Source: Onchocerca lupi (Eukaryota > Nematoda > Chromadorea > Rhabditida > Onchocercidae). Taken from it: a stretch of DNA of 64,000 bases. The notes under the pieces are model-generated. The model was not told the DNA's origin and searched no databases. It saw nothing but the letters and a program-made list of their open reading frames with translations. The DNA is taken from positions 30,299 through 94,298 of the forward strand of contig JAOVVO010000295.1 of assembly GCA_028564675.1 (NCBI GenBank), read 5' to 3'. The first letter of the stretch is position 1; the number at the start of each line of letters is the position of its first letter. A program made the position numbers and the translations under genes. Positions 23,839-37,900 of this stretch are shown in pieces.

Positions 23839-26486
23839 GGTATTGCAATAGTCTTCCGTTCTCTTTTCTTTTTTTTTTTCCAAAAAAAATTCTTTATTAT
23901 TCAGTAATAATGTCATATCAACTTGTTATATCTTCGATTCAAACAATGGGATATTGAGGCTTTTTCCGCTTATAGCATGACAATATTCATAACTTAACAT
24001 GTAAAAGTGCAATTATCGAAGAGAAGACTGCACAAAATATTTAGCAAAGTTAGTCGCTTTTCAGGAAATTCTCAATGCATGTCATTTTCCGGCATTTTCT
24101 GCATTTAAAAAATATAAACGAGGAACTGCGTTATTATTCAGAGAAATGCATGTAATGAATGTTCAAAATTCATGAACGGATCAATATTCTCACAGAGACA
24201 TTTTCGCAATGATACTATTTTAAACAACTAAAAAGATGAACAAATTTATATAGTTACAAAGAATTTGATAGATAGCAGAAATAAAAATAAAATCGACTTT
24301 CAACACATAATACTTAATAATGCAAAAAAAAAAAAAAAAAAAAAATAAAAAGGAAAAATGCACACATTTGACAGCGAATATTTCATAAATAAATTATCGA
24401 AAAATGTTGTAAAATGGTCATAAAACAGAATTTTTCGTTTTTTCTTTTTTTTTTTTTTGAAATTATTTCTGAGATATTTATCGAATTCGTTGTTCTAATT
24501 ATGGCAAATAACTGGTGTCAAAGAGTAGCATGCACGGTGAAAACAGAAAAAGCTCATGTGCGATGGTGTGTATGATAACGAAGATATACAAAATAATGAG
24601 AAATTAATTAACATAAAAAATACATTGAAGTACACGAAATAATAATGATAAATAATAAGTAGACAACCGTCAGTAATGAAAAATAATAATAATTGAAGAT
24701 AATGGTTATGCGTGTTTTCTAATGATTTTATAAAAAAAAAAAAAGTTATCGCCACATTGCAATATGATGAATACACGTTAATATTTGAAGCACTTCAGTT
24801 TGATCATTCATTCTCTTCTGAAATATGTATATATATATACCTATTTCTTTCTTTGTATATGTAAATTCAATATAATCTTATGGTACTTAGAGTTCAAAGT
24901 TGAAACTACTAATTTTTAAATGTCTATATCACAAAAACAATTAATCTGCTGTTCCATCATAACTATTATTGCTATTATTATTATTATCAGGGACTATCCT
25001 ATATTGCTTTTTGACATGATAATTCTAGCATCTGTTTACTCTTTTTTTTTTTTTTTTTTTTAAAGCAAATTAAAAAGTCTCAAAATATATTCAAATTTAT
25101 AGTTCGTAATTTCAAATAAAAAACTGAAAAATTTTTCTAAACAGATAAAATTATCAACAGACAAAAACCCACGAAGATATTTGAACGAAAATTCCAGTGA
25201 GTCATTACGTCATCTTAAATATACTCGCAATAACAATATTAAACATAATATTATACACAATATCGATAAGTTAGCATAAGAAATTTCAAGTAATAATGCA
25301 AAGTACATACTGAGTAATTAATTTTTCTCAACAATAAAATTTACAACGCGAATCTCGGCACTAGTTGCGATGAATTCGAAGACCACGGGCACCTATAAGA
25401 TGCTGATTTTCAATTACATCTGAAGCAATTTAATTTAAATTATTTTTGCATTTTCCTCTTTCTGCTATCCGTGCAATTTCTAAATAATGCATGCAAAAGC
25501 AAATCTGAAAAATCGCTAACTGTAAAATTCTATTTTAGTGAACTTGTTTGAAGTGAATGTTAGTTTTGGATGAAATATTGCACTGAAAATTACAAAAACA
25601 ATGAAAAAAAAAAAACGGAGAAAGTGCTAAAATTGAAAAAAAACAACGCACTAAATGTGAATTCAAACTTAGAACAGAAATGAAAGGAAAAACTTGCAAA
25701 CACAACCAAATAAATAAATAAAAAAAAAAAAGAAAAAAAAAACCAATTGATATCATGATATCTTTGAAAGACGAAGAAGGAAAATAAGGCAAATTTTTGG
25801 GAAATTCTGGAAGACAAAAAAAAAAAAAAAAAAATGAAGCAAGAAGTATCGACAGGTTTTTCCACCGGGGTTATCAGTTCGAATCAGTGCCTTATTTTAT
25901 TGTTTACTAGAATTTTTAATACTACTACTACAGAATGACATGTCTTACCTCACTGATCACTTGCGTCAGAATATTTCCATAATGGGATGAATAAAACTAG
26001 AAGTTAAAGTCTATATCAAATCAATTAAATCGTATCCAGAAAATGTTTCGCGCTAAATATCTGAGTAATATTAGTACTACTGGTACCTGAATTTCAGGGA
26101 ATCTTTTTTTCTGAGAATGGAATAAATGACAAAACATATCATTCTGTGACATAATAAAGTCTTGTCTTCAATTTCAACGACTAACGATGAGGAATATGCA
26201 AAAAAGAAAGAGAAAAAAAAATTGGTAGATGAATCAAATAAATTTTGCATAAATCCTAAACTGTTCATTTACATTAAAAGAGTAGATATTTTAAACTTAA
26301 AAATACCTAGCAATAAATCCCATAAAATCTATTGAACTATGTTATTCAAGATATCAACTAAAAGTTCCTTTATCATTCTATAATTAATACAAAGCTGTCG
26401 CTTGCTAACAAATTCTATCTCACTTGAAGTTATCACTTCTCACTTCCGCGATATTTTAGAATATGGCACTGAATCGAAGTGAAAAA

Positions 26487-29400
26487 TCACAGCTTGTAAT
26501 CGTTATAACAAAAAGTCTTCCAGATTTTAAAACGATTTCGACGGTATTTCATATAGATGAAAAGAACCACCACAGCAATGATCGATAGCCATAACACAGA
26601 AAATGATCGCTTCATTGGTGATCCATCATAATACCTACGGCCTACAAAAGAAAAAAAAGGAACATATGATAAGTTCAAAAAAGCCTGCTAATACGCGCTC
26701 GGAAACAGATAACTATGTTAGTTAATTTAGAAAAGAAAAAAGGTAACAAAATTATTCTTGTTTCCATTTGAATGTATTTTTATATTTTATCAATTACCAA
26801 GAAAAAAAGATGTAATAATTATGAGGTAGAAATAACATATCTAATTGGCTAAAATATTAAGGTTACTCGGTTATTGTTTAGCGTAATTCTATTCAATATA
26901 TGGCCGAATCTCGGTATTATCGAGATTATCATTTATTTTATTCGAAGCCCAAGCAATCATCATTTCTTTCATGCTATTCGACTTGAACATTTTATTATGG
27001 TAATTGAGTAACAAAAGTTATAAGAGACATATATTCCGGAAACTTCAAGTACCTCAAAAAGAAATTACCGCCTGTATTTGACGGATAAGAGGAACGATCC
27101 GAAAAATAATACACCAAAAGCATATTGGTCTCAAATATTTAATTTCATTAAATGAGTTGATTCAGCATTTGATATCATGGAAAATTCCTTTACGATTTAG
27201 CCACGTATGGCTCGTTCTGTTGATTGGTGAAAGAATTATTTTAATTGATTGAAGAACTTTCGTACTTAATTGCTTAATGACTCATTAATTTACATAATGA
27301 ATAATTTTTGAGAAATATCAATTCACTATACTTTTTTCTCTTTAGGATTCTATTATTTAAACTTAATGCCATGACTGCAACAATACTTACCGTATGCTCC
27401 ATTGTTAATAAAATCGAATTTATGATTGTCATTTTTCTGATCAGCTTCTTCTACGGCATCAACATTGAATGCACCAATTTGGAATTTTGGATTCAAATGT
27501 TTTGTTTCAATTTGTACCAATCTACCATTTTCAAAATCACTCACTTTGTAACCAGGCATAGACTGAAATTAATCCAACAGTTCACAAATTTAAACAATTT
27601 CAAGTCCAATTTAAGGAATCTCAAAATTCAAATTAAAATATCCGGGAAATATCTCTAACTTCTCTCACTCTTAAAAAAAAACCAAGTAAGAATAAAATCA
27701 GATTTCAGAAACTTGTCCATTATTTAATTTTTTGAATAATATGAAATTTAATATGATTTACTTTAAGACCATCGATCCTCAAGTTACTGTAATAGCTGAT
27801 CATGAAATTCAGTACAGCTTCCTCGTCAAATTCTCCATTTTGCTTCCTACATGTTGGACATAACGAAACTGGTGGAAATTGTTGTTTTGGAAAGGCCGGA
27901 TCATCTGATGGTGTTCGAGCGAGAAATTTGTTAACAATATTATGTGTCATCCACAACCATTTTACGCCATCCGCTAAATATACAAATATCTGTTGCTCAT
28001 TCATACTTTGTATAAAATTGAAACAAATTTACAGATAAATCAAAAAGTTAACAATAACATAAGATTAAAACTGACAATGCAATTTGCAACTTAATATTAT
28101 TCATAAATTGTAAAAAATTAAAGTGACTAACCTACAGGACCTAATTAATTAATGTGAGGGCCTGAATTAGATTAATTTAAAAAACAGTAATTAAAATAGG
28201 AAAAAATAAATAAAATTCACCAACATACAGAAAAAAAAAGCCTATCAATTTGGATTTTATTTAGAGGAAGAATCAATATATTTTAGCCAATGCGAAGTGT
28301 TTAATCAAAGTTTCATTCAATACAAAATGTTTAATCAAAGTTCCATTCAAAACAATATGTTAAACTTGAGCAGATTGGTTATTTAGATATACATTCACCT
28401 ATTTCTGCTAACTTCCGGAATCCTTCATATTTCTTTCGCTCTTTTTTCGTTTTTTAAATTTACCTACCTGGAGTGACAACTGCAGTCATATTTCGTTTCA
28501 AAATTCCTTCATGGAAATGCGTCGCGCATTCAGAACAACTGAAGAAATGCCATATAAATTGATGGAATGGCTCAATCAGATCGTTGTTAGCATTGAAATT
28601 CGTATCTATAATTAATGAATCATATTTTTATCATAAAAAAAAAAAAAAAAAAACACACACAGAATTATTTTTCAAAGTTTTATCACACTCGGTTATTAGA
28701 GCTAGTGATCTACTTTTTTTGTTTCTTGTTTTGAATGAACATTTTTTCTTACTTGAAAAAACAAAATAATGTCCATTTACATAATTCAAAGAAAAAGAAA
28801 AGTTGAATGTGAAATCCAATAAAGTCATTACTATACTTCCATCTGGAATGGAATCGCTACCATTACTAAAATTCGAAATGAAATCGCTATCATTACTAAA
28901 ATTCGAAATGGAATTGTTATCATTACTAAAATTCAGTTCTAGCAACTCTGATCAGTCATTTAAAAAACCACTTCTCAGGAATCTTCATATCATTTTAGAA
29001 GCTGGAAAAAGTTAAACTTTTTCCCTTGACTTTCCCTTATATTTGTTTAATTTCCCTTTAAAAATTTAAAATCATCAAAAACAAAGAATATTAATAATAT
29101 TCATCGAGTGATATATAATGAAGACAAACATTCCAAAGTTCCTTATATGTTATCTTTTTGAAGCTATTTAACAACTTGCTAATTCTTAACTAAATGAACT
29201 TAAATGAACTTACTGTCTTTCTCAATTTGATATGCTTGAACACTCATCGCATGTATTAGAGTCCATATACCACAAGGAAATCCTCGAAAATGAGCTTTTG
29301 ATCCACGACAAGCCATATAACTGCTTGTACTTGGAAGCGGTTGACCTAATTGATCCTAAAATGAAAGCGCATAATGAATTTCAGCAAAAGAAACTTAATT

Positions 29401-32400
29401 ATAAACATAAATAATTGATTTTGTTAACAGTAAGAGAAAACTGAGAGAGAACTGTTTATTTTAACATTATGTTATTTATCTATAGCCTATATAAATTGAT
29501 TTTTATATCATTTATCAAAATTTAAATACCAAAGCCATTTGTCAATTTTGCTCGTTGCATCGGTTAATGTTTATCATATTTGTTATAGACTTTTTAAACA
29601 TGCGAGAAAAAACTTTTTTAGATGATAATATTATAAATATGAATAGAAATAAGCAATAACATATCATCTTGATGGTTAATTTGCAGTCAATCTTAGCATG
29701 AATTTTACATTTACAAATAGGATGATAAAGATTTACCGTTTGAATAACAGTTTTTTAAGATTTACCGTTTGAATAACAGACAAAGATTTACAAATAGGAT
29801 GATAAAGATTTACCGTTTGAATAACAGTTTTTTAGCATTTTATTCAATATTTCAGTGGAAACAATATTTTGACATAAATAAAATATGCCATGAGGAGATT
29901 TGATACAACATAATTAGATTAATTACCTGAATAGTCTTTATTCGATGTGTCCATTGTTCAGAAGTAAGTTCAGTTGATATATCTTTAATCCAGTAATTCA
30001 ATCTATACAACAATTTTCGTATAGGAATTGTACCCGGTACATACTGAAATAATTATGATTATTAGAAAATATGCTAGAAAATAAAAATGTCTCTTCTTGA
30101 TTATTAATTCCGATTAATCCATGATCATAATGGTCAGGATTGACAAGCAGAAAACAAAAAAATTTCTTATATTTAACAAAATAGATACTAAATTATGGTA
30201 AATTAGTGAAAATAAACTTACTTTTTTCATCGCATGAACCCATAATTTTAATGCTGTAAGATCTTCACCTTTAATCACAGACTTTCTGGGTATTTCAGCC
30301 AACAACATATGACGAAGAGTAGTTATGATATCCATCATTTGTACCTTAAATAAATCATATTGTTCGATAAATCTTGAGAAGTTGCATGCTTACTTTCAAT
30401 TCCGTAACAAAATGGTAAATGGAAAACGTACTTCAAATTGACTCCAAGTGACCGGAACCTCCACATCGGATTTCTCACGTAATACTCCATTCTAAACTGA
30501 TTAAAATTTAAATTCAGCCAATAATTTTAAAAGTCCGAAAATTATACCCAATTTTATTAAGAAATCACATTATTAATTTTAAACTATTTTCTCAAGAATG
30601 ATGCATCTTTACATAAAATGTGGCAATTGATTTCAAATAATTTTCGGTTATTCAATTTCCATTTTAAATAAATTTCATGAAAATCATCAGAAATCACGTA
30701 AGAATACGGATCCTATTAGATGCATATATGGTATACCTTTATATGTGGCAACATCAATAACGAATTTTTACGTGAGAATTAAAATCTTAACGCTTCGAAA
30801 ATTACGGTATAAATTCTTTAATTATATCAAAAAGTAATCTTTCTTCTCAGTACATGCAATCATCAACTGATTAATCGATAGATATTTCAAATAATTTAAG
30901 AATGATCAGTAAATTAAAAAGAGAAGAAGGAAGAAGAAATGATTGAGAAATAAATACCTTATTTGATTCAGATGCATCTATCACAGGAAATTGTGCAATA
31001 TATTCATTAATCTTATCTTGCATCTGAAGCCAAGTATCATGTCCTCTGGAAAAAATAAACATCTTTTCTTTACAATCAAATTATAAGATCAATTATACGA
31101 TAGAATAATAAATAGTATTCTTTAGTACAAATCCTCATTTTAAATAAATTCTTCACAATTTCCATTTCTTGATTAAACTATGAAATTTAAACAACTTAAT
31201 CTTTTTGTTCGAGAAGTTAATATAACATAGGACAAAAGTAAAACAAATTTACTTAGAGATATAAAGCGGAGTTGATTGGTCCTTCTTTAGAATTAACAAT
31301 CGAGAACTTTCTGATGTTCCCATAATACCAAATTGTTGAGCTACTGGATTATTATGTTGTATTTGCACTATATGAACTCGTCTATCATTTGCAAATGCTA
31401 TCATTTCCTATATAAAAATATAAATGAATCGAAAATATGTCAAAAAATTTATACATTTATGATATTTTTTATGATAAATAAACAAAGTTGAAAAAAAAAA
31501 CAATTAACGTGAGCAAACAATAAAAAGATTTATTTAACTAATTATCGTTATATATCAATTTTATATTTCTCAATGATTTACTTATATAAAAGTAATGACA
31601 AAGTTTTAAGCAGCCTTTAATAAACATCATTTCATAGCGAATCATAATATGAAATATTCATTATTGGCATTATAAAAAGAAGTGTAAAATTTAAAAAGCA
31701 TCGCTTACTGCCCAAGCTACTTTTGCAGGATTATTTTCAACGATCACAGCTAATAACGAAGTAACAGGTGGTATTGTCGGTAAAATATCTTCAAGCCTGA
31801 TATAACTGAAAAATTGAAAACAACTTCTTAAGATGAATTCTAAAAATAAAATAGTAGCAATTTCAATAATTTTAAAACAAATTCAAAAAGTTCGTATTTC
31901 TTACTACAAAAGGTATATCTTCAATAAATCTCTTCTATGTCTTATGCAAAATGATATTTTAATTTGCTAGATTTAATTGAATGGCATACAAATCAATCAA
32001 GATATCATTGGAAATAGCATTTTCATATCTGTAACATAAATTGAAATCTGGAATTGATGAAAATGATATTATCATAAAAATGGAAAAATAATAAAAGATA
32101 CTTATCACTAGTTTGAAAACTTGGCCATTCCGCAGGTCTTTGATATATCCAATCATTATACACGAATTCGGCAATATCCAAAGGTACGCCGTTCAAGTTA
32201 TGCGCATTTCCTCGATATTCGATGCCATCATTTGCACTAGCTGACATATATTTGAAATACTGAAAAAAGACTGAAATTCCATCGAATATAAACAATAACA
32301 ATATCTTTGGAAGGACAAACTCTACATTTTTCATGCTGATAAGAGATTTTGAAATTATAGTAGAAAAAAATAATTTGTCTTGTCAATAATTTAAGTATCA

Positions 32401-34331
32401 CTTATCATTCAGATGTAAGAAAGTAATCACTAAGAAAATAGTGCATATATTTGATAATAATAACACAATGAAAAAACAAACAATAAGCTTTCCCGAGAAA
32501 CTGATTCGATATTGCTTTATCTAATTTAACAAAACTGGCACTACCGAAATGAAAAGCTGAGATATTTGTAATAATATTTGTTAGAAGTTTATGCGGAATA
32601 ACTCCATAAATTCATAAACTTAATTTAAGCATTATCTAAATTTAAAGAAATTTGAAGATATTACTGGAATAAAATTAAGGCAAATTAAAGAAAGGAAATG
32701 GATAAATGATATTAAAAGAAATTTATTTAGAAAAAAAATAAATGATTTCATTTTAAATTTGACAAATTTTTGAAAATAATTTTAAAAAAGAAGCATTACT
32801 TTGATAGTTGGAAAAGCTTGCACATTATGTTCTCGACATAAATTTAAATTCTGACTATCAGCACAATCCACGGCTGCAATTTCAACAATATGCTTCCATT
32901 GTAGCAATTGTCTGCAAAACATTCAGCATATAAGTAAATTACTATTTTACTATGATAATAAAAAATCTTTTGCCTAAACGAATCATCAGATGTACTGAAT
33001 AACAGTTTTGGTAATCTGATAGTTAACTAAACTTTAGAAGTCTAAAAAAGTAATCTTGACTTCTTTCTACAAACAAATGAAAGAAAACTAGATAAGAAGT
33101 GACAAAATAATAAGCCACATCCAACATGATTCCATAAATATTATGATCTGTCGTCGAAAAATTCATTGTTCGATTTTATAATTTAATATACGAATCAGAA
33201 ATTACTAAAGCAATATTCCTCATCAATTTACAAATTATTTACAATTAATCATAAGTATGGAAGTTATTTAAAATGGATTTTTGCAGGATTGCCATTGATT
33301 TCGGAATTCCAATTTAGAATCTTGAATAGGATTCAATGAATGATTTGCTTGGTAATTTAAATTAGAAGAAAAGAATTTAGGAAAAAGAAAAAAAAAAAAG
33401 GAAAATGATCAATTCTAGAATCTTCCATTCCTTATCTCTTATTTTCTAGAAAAATAAATTCCTTTATAAGCCAAATAATTCTATTTAATGATTCCTTAAT
33501 TCTATTTATTCTAAAAGAAAATATATTTAAAAAATTCTCTTTACTCTTGCCCTCTTTCTCTCGTCTTTCCTCTCCAAAGTAGCACTTCATGAAGAGAAAA
33601 ACTCAATAAATTTGATTAATATTCAAAAACAAATAAATTTCTGCTTACTTTGCAAGCTGTTTATATGTTTCAGCATATCCAATACAAGCACCGCACCAAC
33701 TCGAAAAAAATTCCACAAAAAAAACCTTTTTCTAAAACATAAATTTTGCACTTAAATTACAATTTCAAGACATTTATCTTATTTGAAATACTCAATTTAG
33801 TTGAGTTTATATTGAATATTACACTGATAAACAATAACAAACTGGAACAATAAAATGATATGATAACAATGGAATTGGAAGCAGCAATAAATGATATAAT
33901 AACAATATTATCGATTAAATAGCCGATATAATTTGGAATCAAATATACAAAATATATCATTGATTTTTACTGATTTACAAATTATTGATCATTTCCAGTT
34001 TTTCTTGACAATACGAAAATTTTTTGCTCGTAAGACGATGACATTGTTGAAACATTCCGTTTCAATGCAATTTCAACTATTCATTACCCAATTGTAATTA
34101 AAAGTAATTTTGTTTGACTGGAAATTTCTACTTGTATAGTTTTAAGGCCAAATTATTTACCTGATTGTATATTTTCTTGTCGAAATTATTACTATGTAAT
34201 ATAGTTATATGATCATCAGGACTATATAAAGATGATGGTACCGGTTCTTCATCTTCCTCTTCAGCAATCGTTACCCGTCCAACTAATAATATCGAAATGA
34301 TGATAAATGATAACCATTTGTACTTAACCAT
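26487..34331 (-). CDS. qsox: Quiescin sulfhydryl oxidase (QSOX), 660 aa, 15 exons
   Basis: Flavin-dependent enzyme that makes disulfides in secretory proteins, passing electrons from its thioredoxin domain to an ERV/ALR domain, FAD and O2. Exons: 34331-34161, 33731-33649, 32911-32800, 32259-32102, 31805-31709, 31407-31253, 31045-30958, 30491-30432, 30344-30222, 30043-29927, 29355-29214, 28605-28468, 27973-27762, 27562-27391 and 26641-26487; every junction is in phase (1983 nt). Residues 1-23 are a signal peptide, then an acidic linker. The thioredoxin domain has WCGAC (C70/C73). Residues about 365-540 are helical and ERV-like, including FPCGIWTLIHAMSVQA. The flavin-proximal CSEC is at C459/C462 and the WLWMTHNIVN flavin segment at 487-496. 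The third pair, CPTC, is at C520/C523. A single helix (about 623-641) followed by a basic tail anchors the C-terminus, as in long QSOX forms. The active-site dipeptide is Gly-Ala, not the Gly-His common in animals. Confidence 0.96.
28298..28357. repeat. Two-unit 30-bp tandem repeat in QSOX intron 12
   Basis: GTGTTTAATCAAAGTTTCAT and its partner ATGTTTAATCAAAGTTCCAT start consecutive 30-bp units with few mismatches. It lies between the exons ending 28468 and starting 27973. Confidence 0.75.
28851..28935. repeat. 30-bp minisatellite, about 3 units, in QSOX intron 11
   Basis: Units start at 28851, 28881 and 28911. The core ATCATTACTAAAATTCGAAA is shared with 1-3 changes; a more diverged unit may precede at about 28826. 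It is intronic, so it is expected to be spliced out. Confidence 0.85.
29710..29834. repeat. Nested tandem repeat in QSOX intron 10
   Basis: A block beginning TTTACAAATAGGATGATAAA recurs 76 bp later almost unchanged (about 48 bp). Between the two copies the sub-block AGATTTACCGTTTGAATAAC is repeated once more, giving three copies of the sub-block in 125 bp. Confidence 0.85.
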
Positions 34332-35810
34332 TATTATTATTCCAATATCGTAAATTCTAAAATTCTGCAATACGATACTATTAATTAATGCTTAATGACA
34401 AAATATGTTTTAATGAAATTCATTGGCAAAAAAAAAAAATATTCAAAAGTTGTTGAAAAATTATATTAATCCTAAAATTCAAAAAATCATTTCAACAAAT
34501 TCAAAAAATCCCTTCCATACAAAAAAAAGTTTCGATTAAATCGGATTAAAAATCTACAATAAATTGGATGACATAATGAGAGCTACAAGATAAACCCCAC
34601 AAAATTCGCAAATATTACAATGTTTGATAGATGTAACTACTCAGCAATTGTATAGTGTAATGATTCATTTTAAATGGCACATCCGTGATCGAGTAGAATT
34701 CAAAACGAATTTAAAATTCACAGAAAAAATAAAAAAAAAAAAAAGAGGAAAGAAAATAATTTTAGATGAAATGAAGAAAAAAAGAATGACTTTATAGCAA
34801 AAGTTCACTTACTGCTAAATATTTCAAAATGAGTACTTTTCGAATTATTCACTAGTTTAAAAATCAATCGAATGGAAGAACTGAAAGTAAAATAATCGAC
34901 TGATTGATTGATTGATTCAATTTTTCTTTTATTCAACATATACTATAACATGAGGAAAAAGAAAAAAAAAACTGAAATAAATCAAACAACTTTCGGTTTT
35001 TAAGGATTTTAAATGGTAGAAAAAACAAAGAAATAAAATTAGAAAATTAACTGTTAAATTGCAAAAAATATGAAGATGACATTCTAAAAAGAACGGAAAG
35101 AAGAAAAGGATAATTAAAGTGATAAACGTTAGTAAATAAATAGATAAAATATTTTTCAATGCAATCAATGTTTAGAGAAAAAAAAAAAGACGACAGAAAG
35201 AGAAAAAGAAATAAGTGATAGACATGGAGTAAATAGGTAAAGTTTATCGATTAAATTAATAAATAGAATCTTATAAATGACGCTTCTTATAAGCAGCTAG
35301 AAGAATAAATATGATTTTCCCATCGGAATTCTACTTATAATAACATTCTGCAAATGTTTGGCGAACAATCATGCAAGCGTTAAAAATTCACCTTTTATTA
35401 TTCTAATTTTTCATTAAATTTGAATTCTTTTTATTTATTGTTTATTACATCTCGTGTAACATGCGTAAATTATTAATGCTAACAATTTTTTCATATCTTA
35501 AGCACGTATCATATAGATTTATAACTTTCATGACATATTCAAATCAATTATCCATCTTATTGTTAGAAAAACTGAAATATTTTTTGCAATGTAGATGTTT
35601 CTCTCAGGTAATCAAAAATTTTGTATTATAAAAATACTGTTGTATATTCAAATTTTGACCTTTACGATATAATTAACATATTATAAATTGTTTTGTGTCA
35701 TGGTGATATGTTTGTTGTAAATTATCTCTCTTTGTGCTATAAGTTGATATGCTGCAAATTGTACTAGGGTTCATATGTAGTAAACAACTTTACTAGTCGA
35801 AGCATCGAAG

Positions 35811-35929
35811 CATTTTGGCGGTAAACATGTTCATCATTTTGGCAGTAAACATGTCTATCCTTTGTTAGCAAGTATGTTTCTCCTTTTGGTGGTAAACATG
35901 TTTATCATTTTGGCGGTAAATATGTTTAT
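35811..35929. repeat. 24-bp minisatellite, five units
   Basis: Units of 24, 24, 23, 24 and 24 bp begin at 35811, 35835, 35859, 35882 and 35906. The core is TTTTGGCGGTAAACATGTTT. The third unit is the most diverged. The period is a multiple of three, but flanking frames are closed, so it is treated as non-coding. Confidence 0.88.
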
Positions 35930-36064
35930 GGGCTTGTTGGCCCATTTGAAACTATGCGTTTCTTGACCTTCAAGACTCCTTGTTTACAATAATTGTATCT
36001 TTTTGATTTTTCCGAGACTTATATTTATCCTCAAAAGAATCTGATAATATCTGTAAACATAAAT

Positions 36065-36125
36065 CCTTTAGAAACCAAAGATCATTATAAGGAAACCAAA
36101 GATCTTTTAGAAACCAAAGATCATA
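36065..36125. repeat. Short tandem repeat with GAAACCAAAGATC core
   Basis: Three copies of GAAACCAAAGATC start at 36071, 36092 and 36110 (spacing 21 and 18 bp). They keep a short open frame with an E-T-K-D repeat. There is no splice or homology support for coding. Confidence 0.75.
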
Positions 36126-37700
36126 CCGGTCAATACTGTCTAAAATATTTTACATTACACCTATATACTCTTAATTACAAGTCATCGATTACTGATTCAT
36201 TTTTACGTACAGATATTCGCAAATAATGAAATACAATTTCTTACCGTCACTTTATGTAGAAATATATATCACATCACACAATATATCACATTAAATGACC
36301 ATTTGACCAAATTTAAAGAAGAAAGGTCGATTCAAGCAAATAAAGACTTATTATCTCAAGAAAAGGATCCTAGAATAGTTGTAATAATTTCACGGTAATA
36401 TTTCAAGAAATACCAAGAAGAGTGAAAAAGTTAAAGAAGAATTCAGGAGAATAGTTACGACAATTTTATTCAGTCATAAATTTTACTAAAATTATAAATT
36501 AATTAGATAAAAAAAATAAACGGACTAGACATATTTTCATCTTATTAAATGGAAAAATGTGTCAAAACTAATAATACTAGTTATTTATTAAAAAATAGAA
36601 AAACTCGCAACGACAAGCTGCTGAAAACGATTAATAAATACAAGCAAAACCATCAATCATTAAAAAAAAGAAATATATATAGAATGGACAGCTATTCAAT
36701 TCAACCATCAAAATTTGAATAAATTATTACTCTTTATTAGGTAAAAACTAAAGATTAATGTTAACAAAATTACGAATGCCCAGAAAGTACATTGATATAT
36801 GATAAACATTTATCATTAGTTAAAGATGAGAAAAAAAGTATTTGCTACAAGAAAAGGGTAAAGGAAATTTCAAAACTCTAAAATTTTGTCATACAGAAAA
36901 AAATAAGCATTCTAAACTTTGTAAAACTAATTGCACTTCGGCGGAATTTCAATTTTCTTAAAAATTTTATCGGTTTTTGTAGAAATTGTCAAAATTTAAG
37001 ATGTAAAAATACAAAAAAAGTGCAAGTTCAACTTTTTGTACTGTACAGTCTTCATGATAAATCTTATTTTAGGATGGTTGCATTTATTTGTTACTTATTA
37101 CCGTTGTCCAATTTAAGTAAAAAGAAAAAAACTGTACAGAAAGAAAATCAGTTTGATTTAAAATTTGTGTAAATTAAATTCTTTCGATGAATACATTCGT
37201 ATTTTGTGGAAATTAAAATTGAACAATTTCTTACTTTTATGTAGAAAAAAAAAGATGACAAGAAGAAAGAAACAAACACTGGAAAAACGGAGAAAACGAA
37301 TGGAAATTGATTTTGGAATGCTAAAAAAACAAAAAGAAATTTGAAATTTTACGATATTACAAAATTTTTCTATTCAAATTCACTCAGTTTTTCCTGATCT
37401 AGGGCTTCAAGTTGATCGAAAAATCAAATTATTTGGCTTATTAAATTCAGATTATTAAAATTACCCGATTAGTTTAATATAATATATTGAAATATATTTA
37501 TACTATAATAATTAAATCTTTTACTATTTGTCATAAATTTTCTGTAAAGAAGCTTAGATTTTTAATTATCCCATAATTTAAACTGATTAATGAAATATTA
37601 CAATATACTACGGTGAATAAATCCATTACAATTTATTCAAGATAATTTAAAAATAATTAACTTCAAATATAAATCCATTTCGCCTAAATCCATTTCGAAA

Positions 37701-37900
37701 TTCATTTTTGGTGCGAATGCAAAATTTAACTTACCTAAAAATGAAAATGTTGAAAAAAAATACATATTTTTTCCTCATATCCTAAAACAGATCATTCTTT
37801 CATATTTTTAATGCAAATGTAAAATTTAACTTAAGATACAAATGTTAAAAAAAAAAGAATTTGCATATTTCTTCTTATATTCTAAAACAGATTATTCTTT
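37701..37900. repeat. Tandem duplication of about 100 bp (two copies)
   Basis: 37701-37800 and 37801-37900 align end to end (shared blocks AAAATTTAACTTA, CTAAAACAGAT.ATTCTTT) with moderate divergence. Non-coding. Confidence 0.75.

Larger units (their letters stand above)
21982..26486. other. 4.5-kb non-coding interval
   Basis: Between the 5' end of the ADP/ATP carrier and the 3' end of QSOX. It is mostly AT-rich, with poly-A/T tracts (e.g. 23748-23768, 24326-24345, 25820-25835). It contains a diverged direct repeat (22850-23149) and one small splice-flanked open segment (23794-23838), listed separately. Open frames on the minus strand around 24.5-26.2 kb are Phe-rich readings of purine tracts and are not accepted as genes. 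Confidence 0.5.

Noticed and set aside
25535..26268. Phe-rich minus-strand frames
   Set aside because: These read through poly-A/AAAG tracts, giving strings of Phe/Ser/Leu; typical of low-complexity AT DNA.
27308..27658. 116-codon plus-strand frame
   Set aside because: It is the antisense shadow of the QSOX exon 27391-27562 plus flanking intron.
35993..36226. 77-codon frame with repeated E-T-K-D
   Set aside because: The open frame is explained by an 18-21 bp tandem repeat; no start context, splice sites or similarity outside the repeat.
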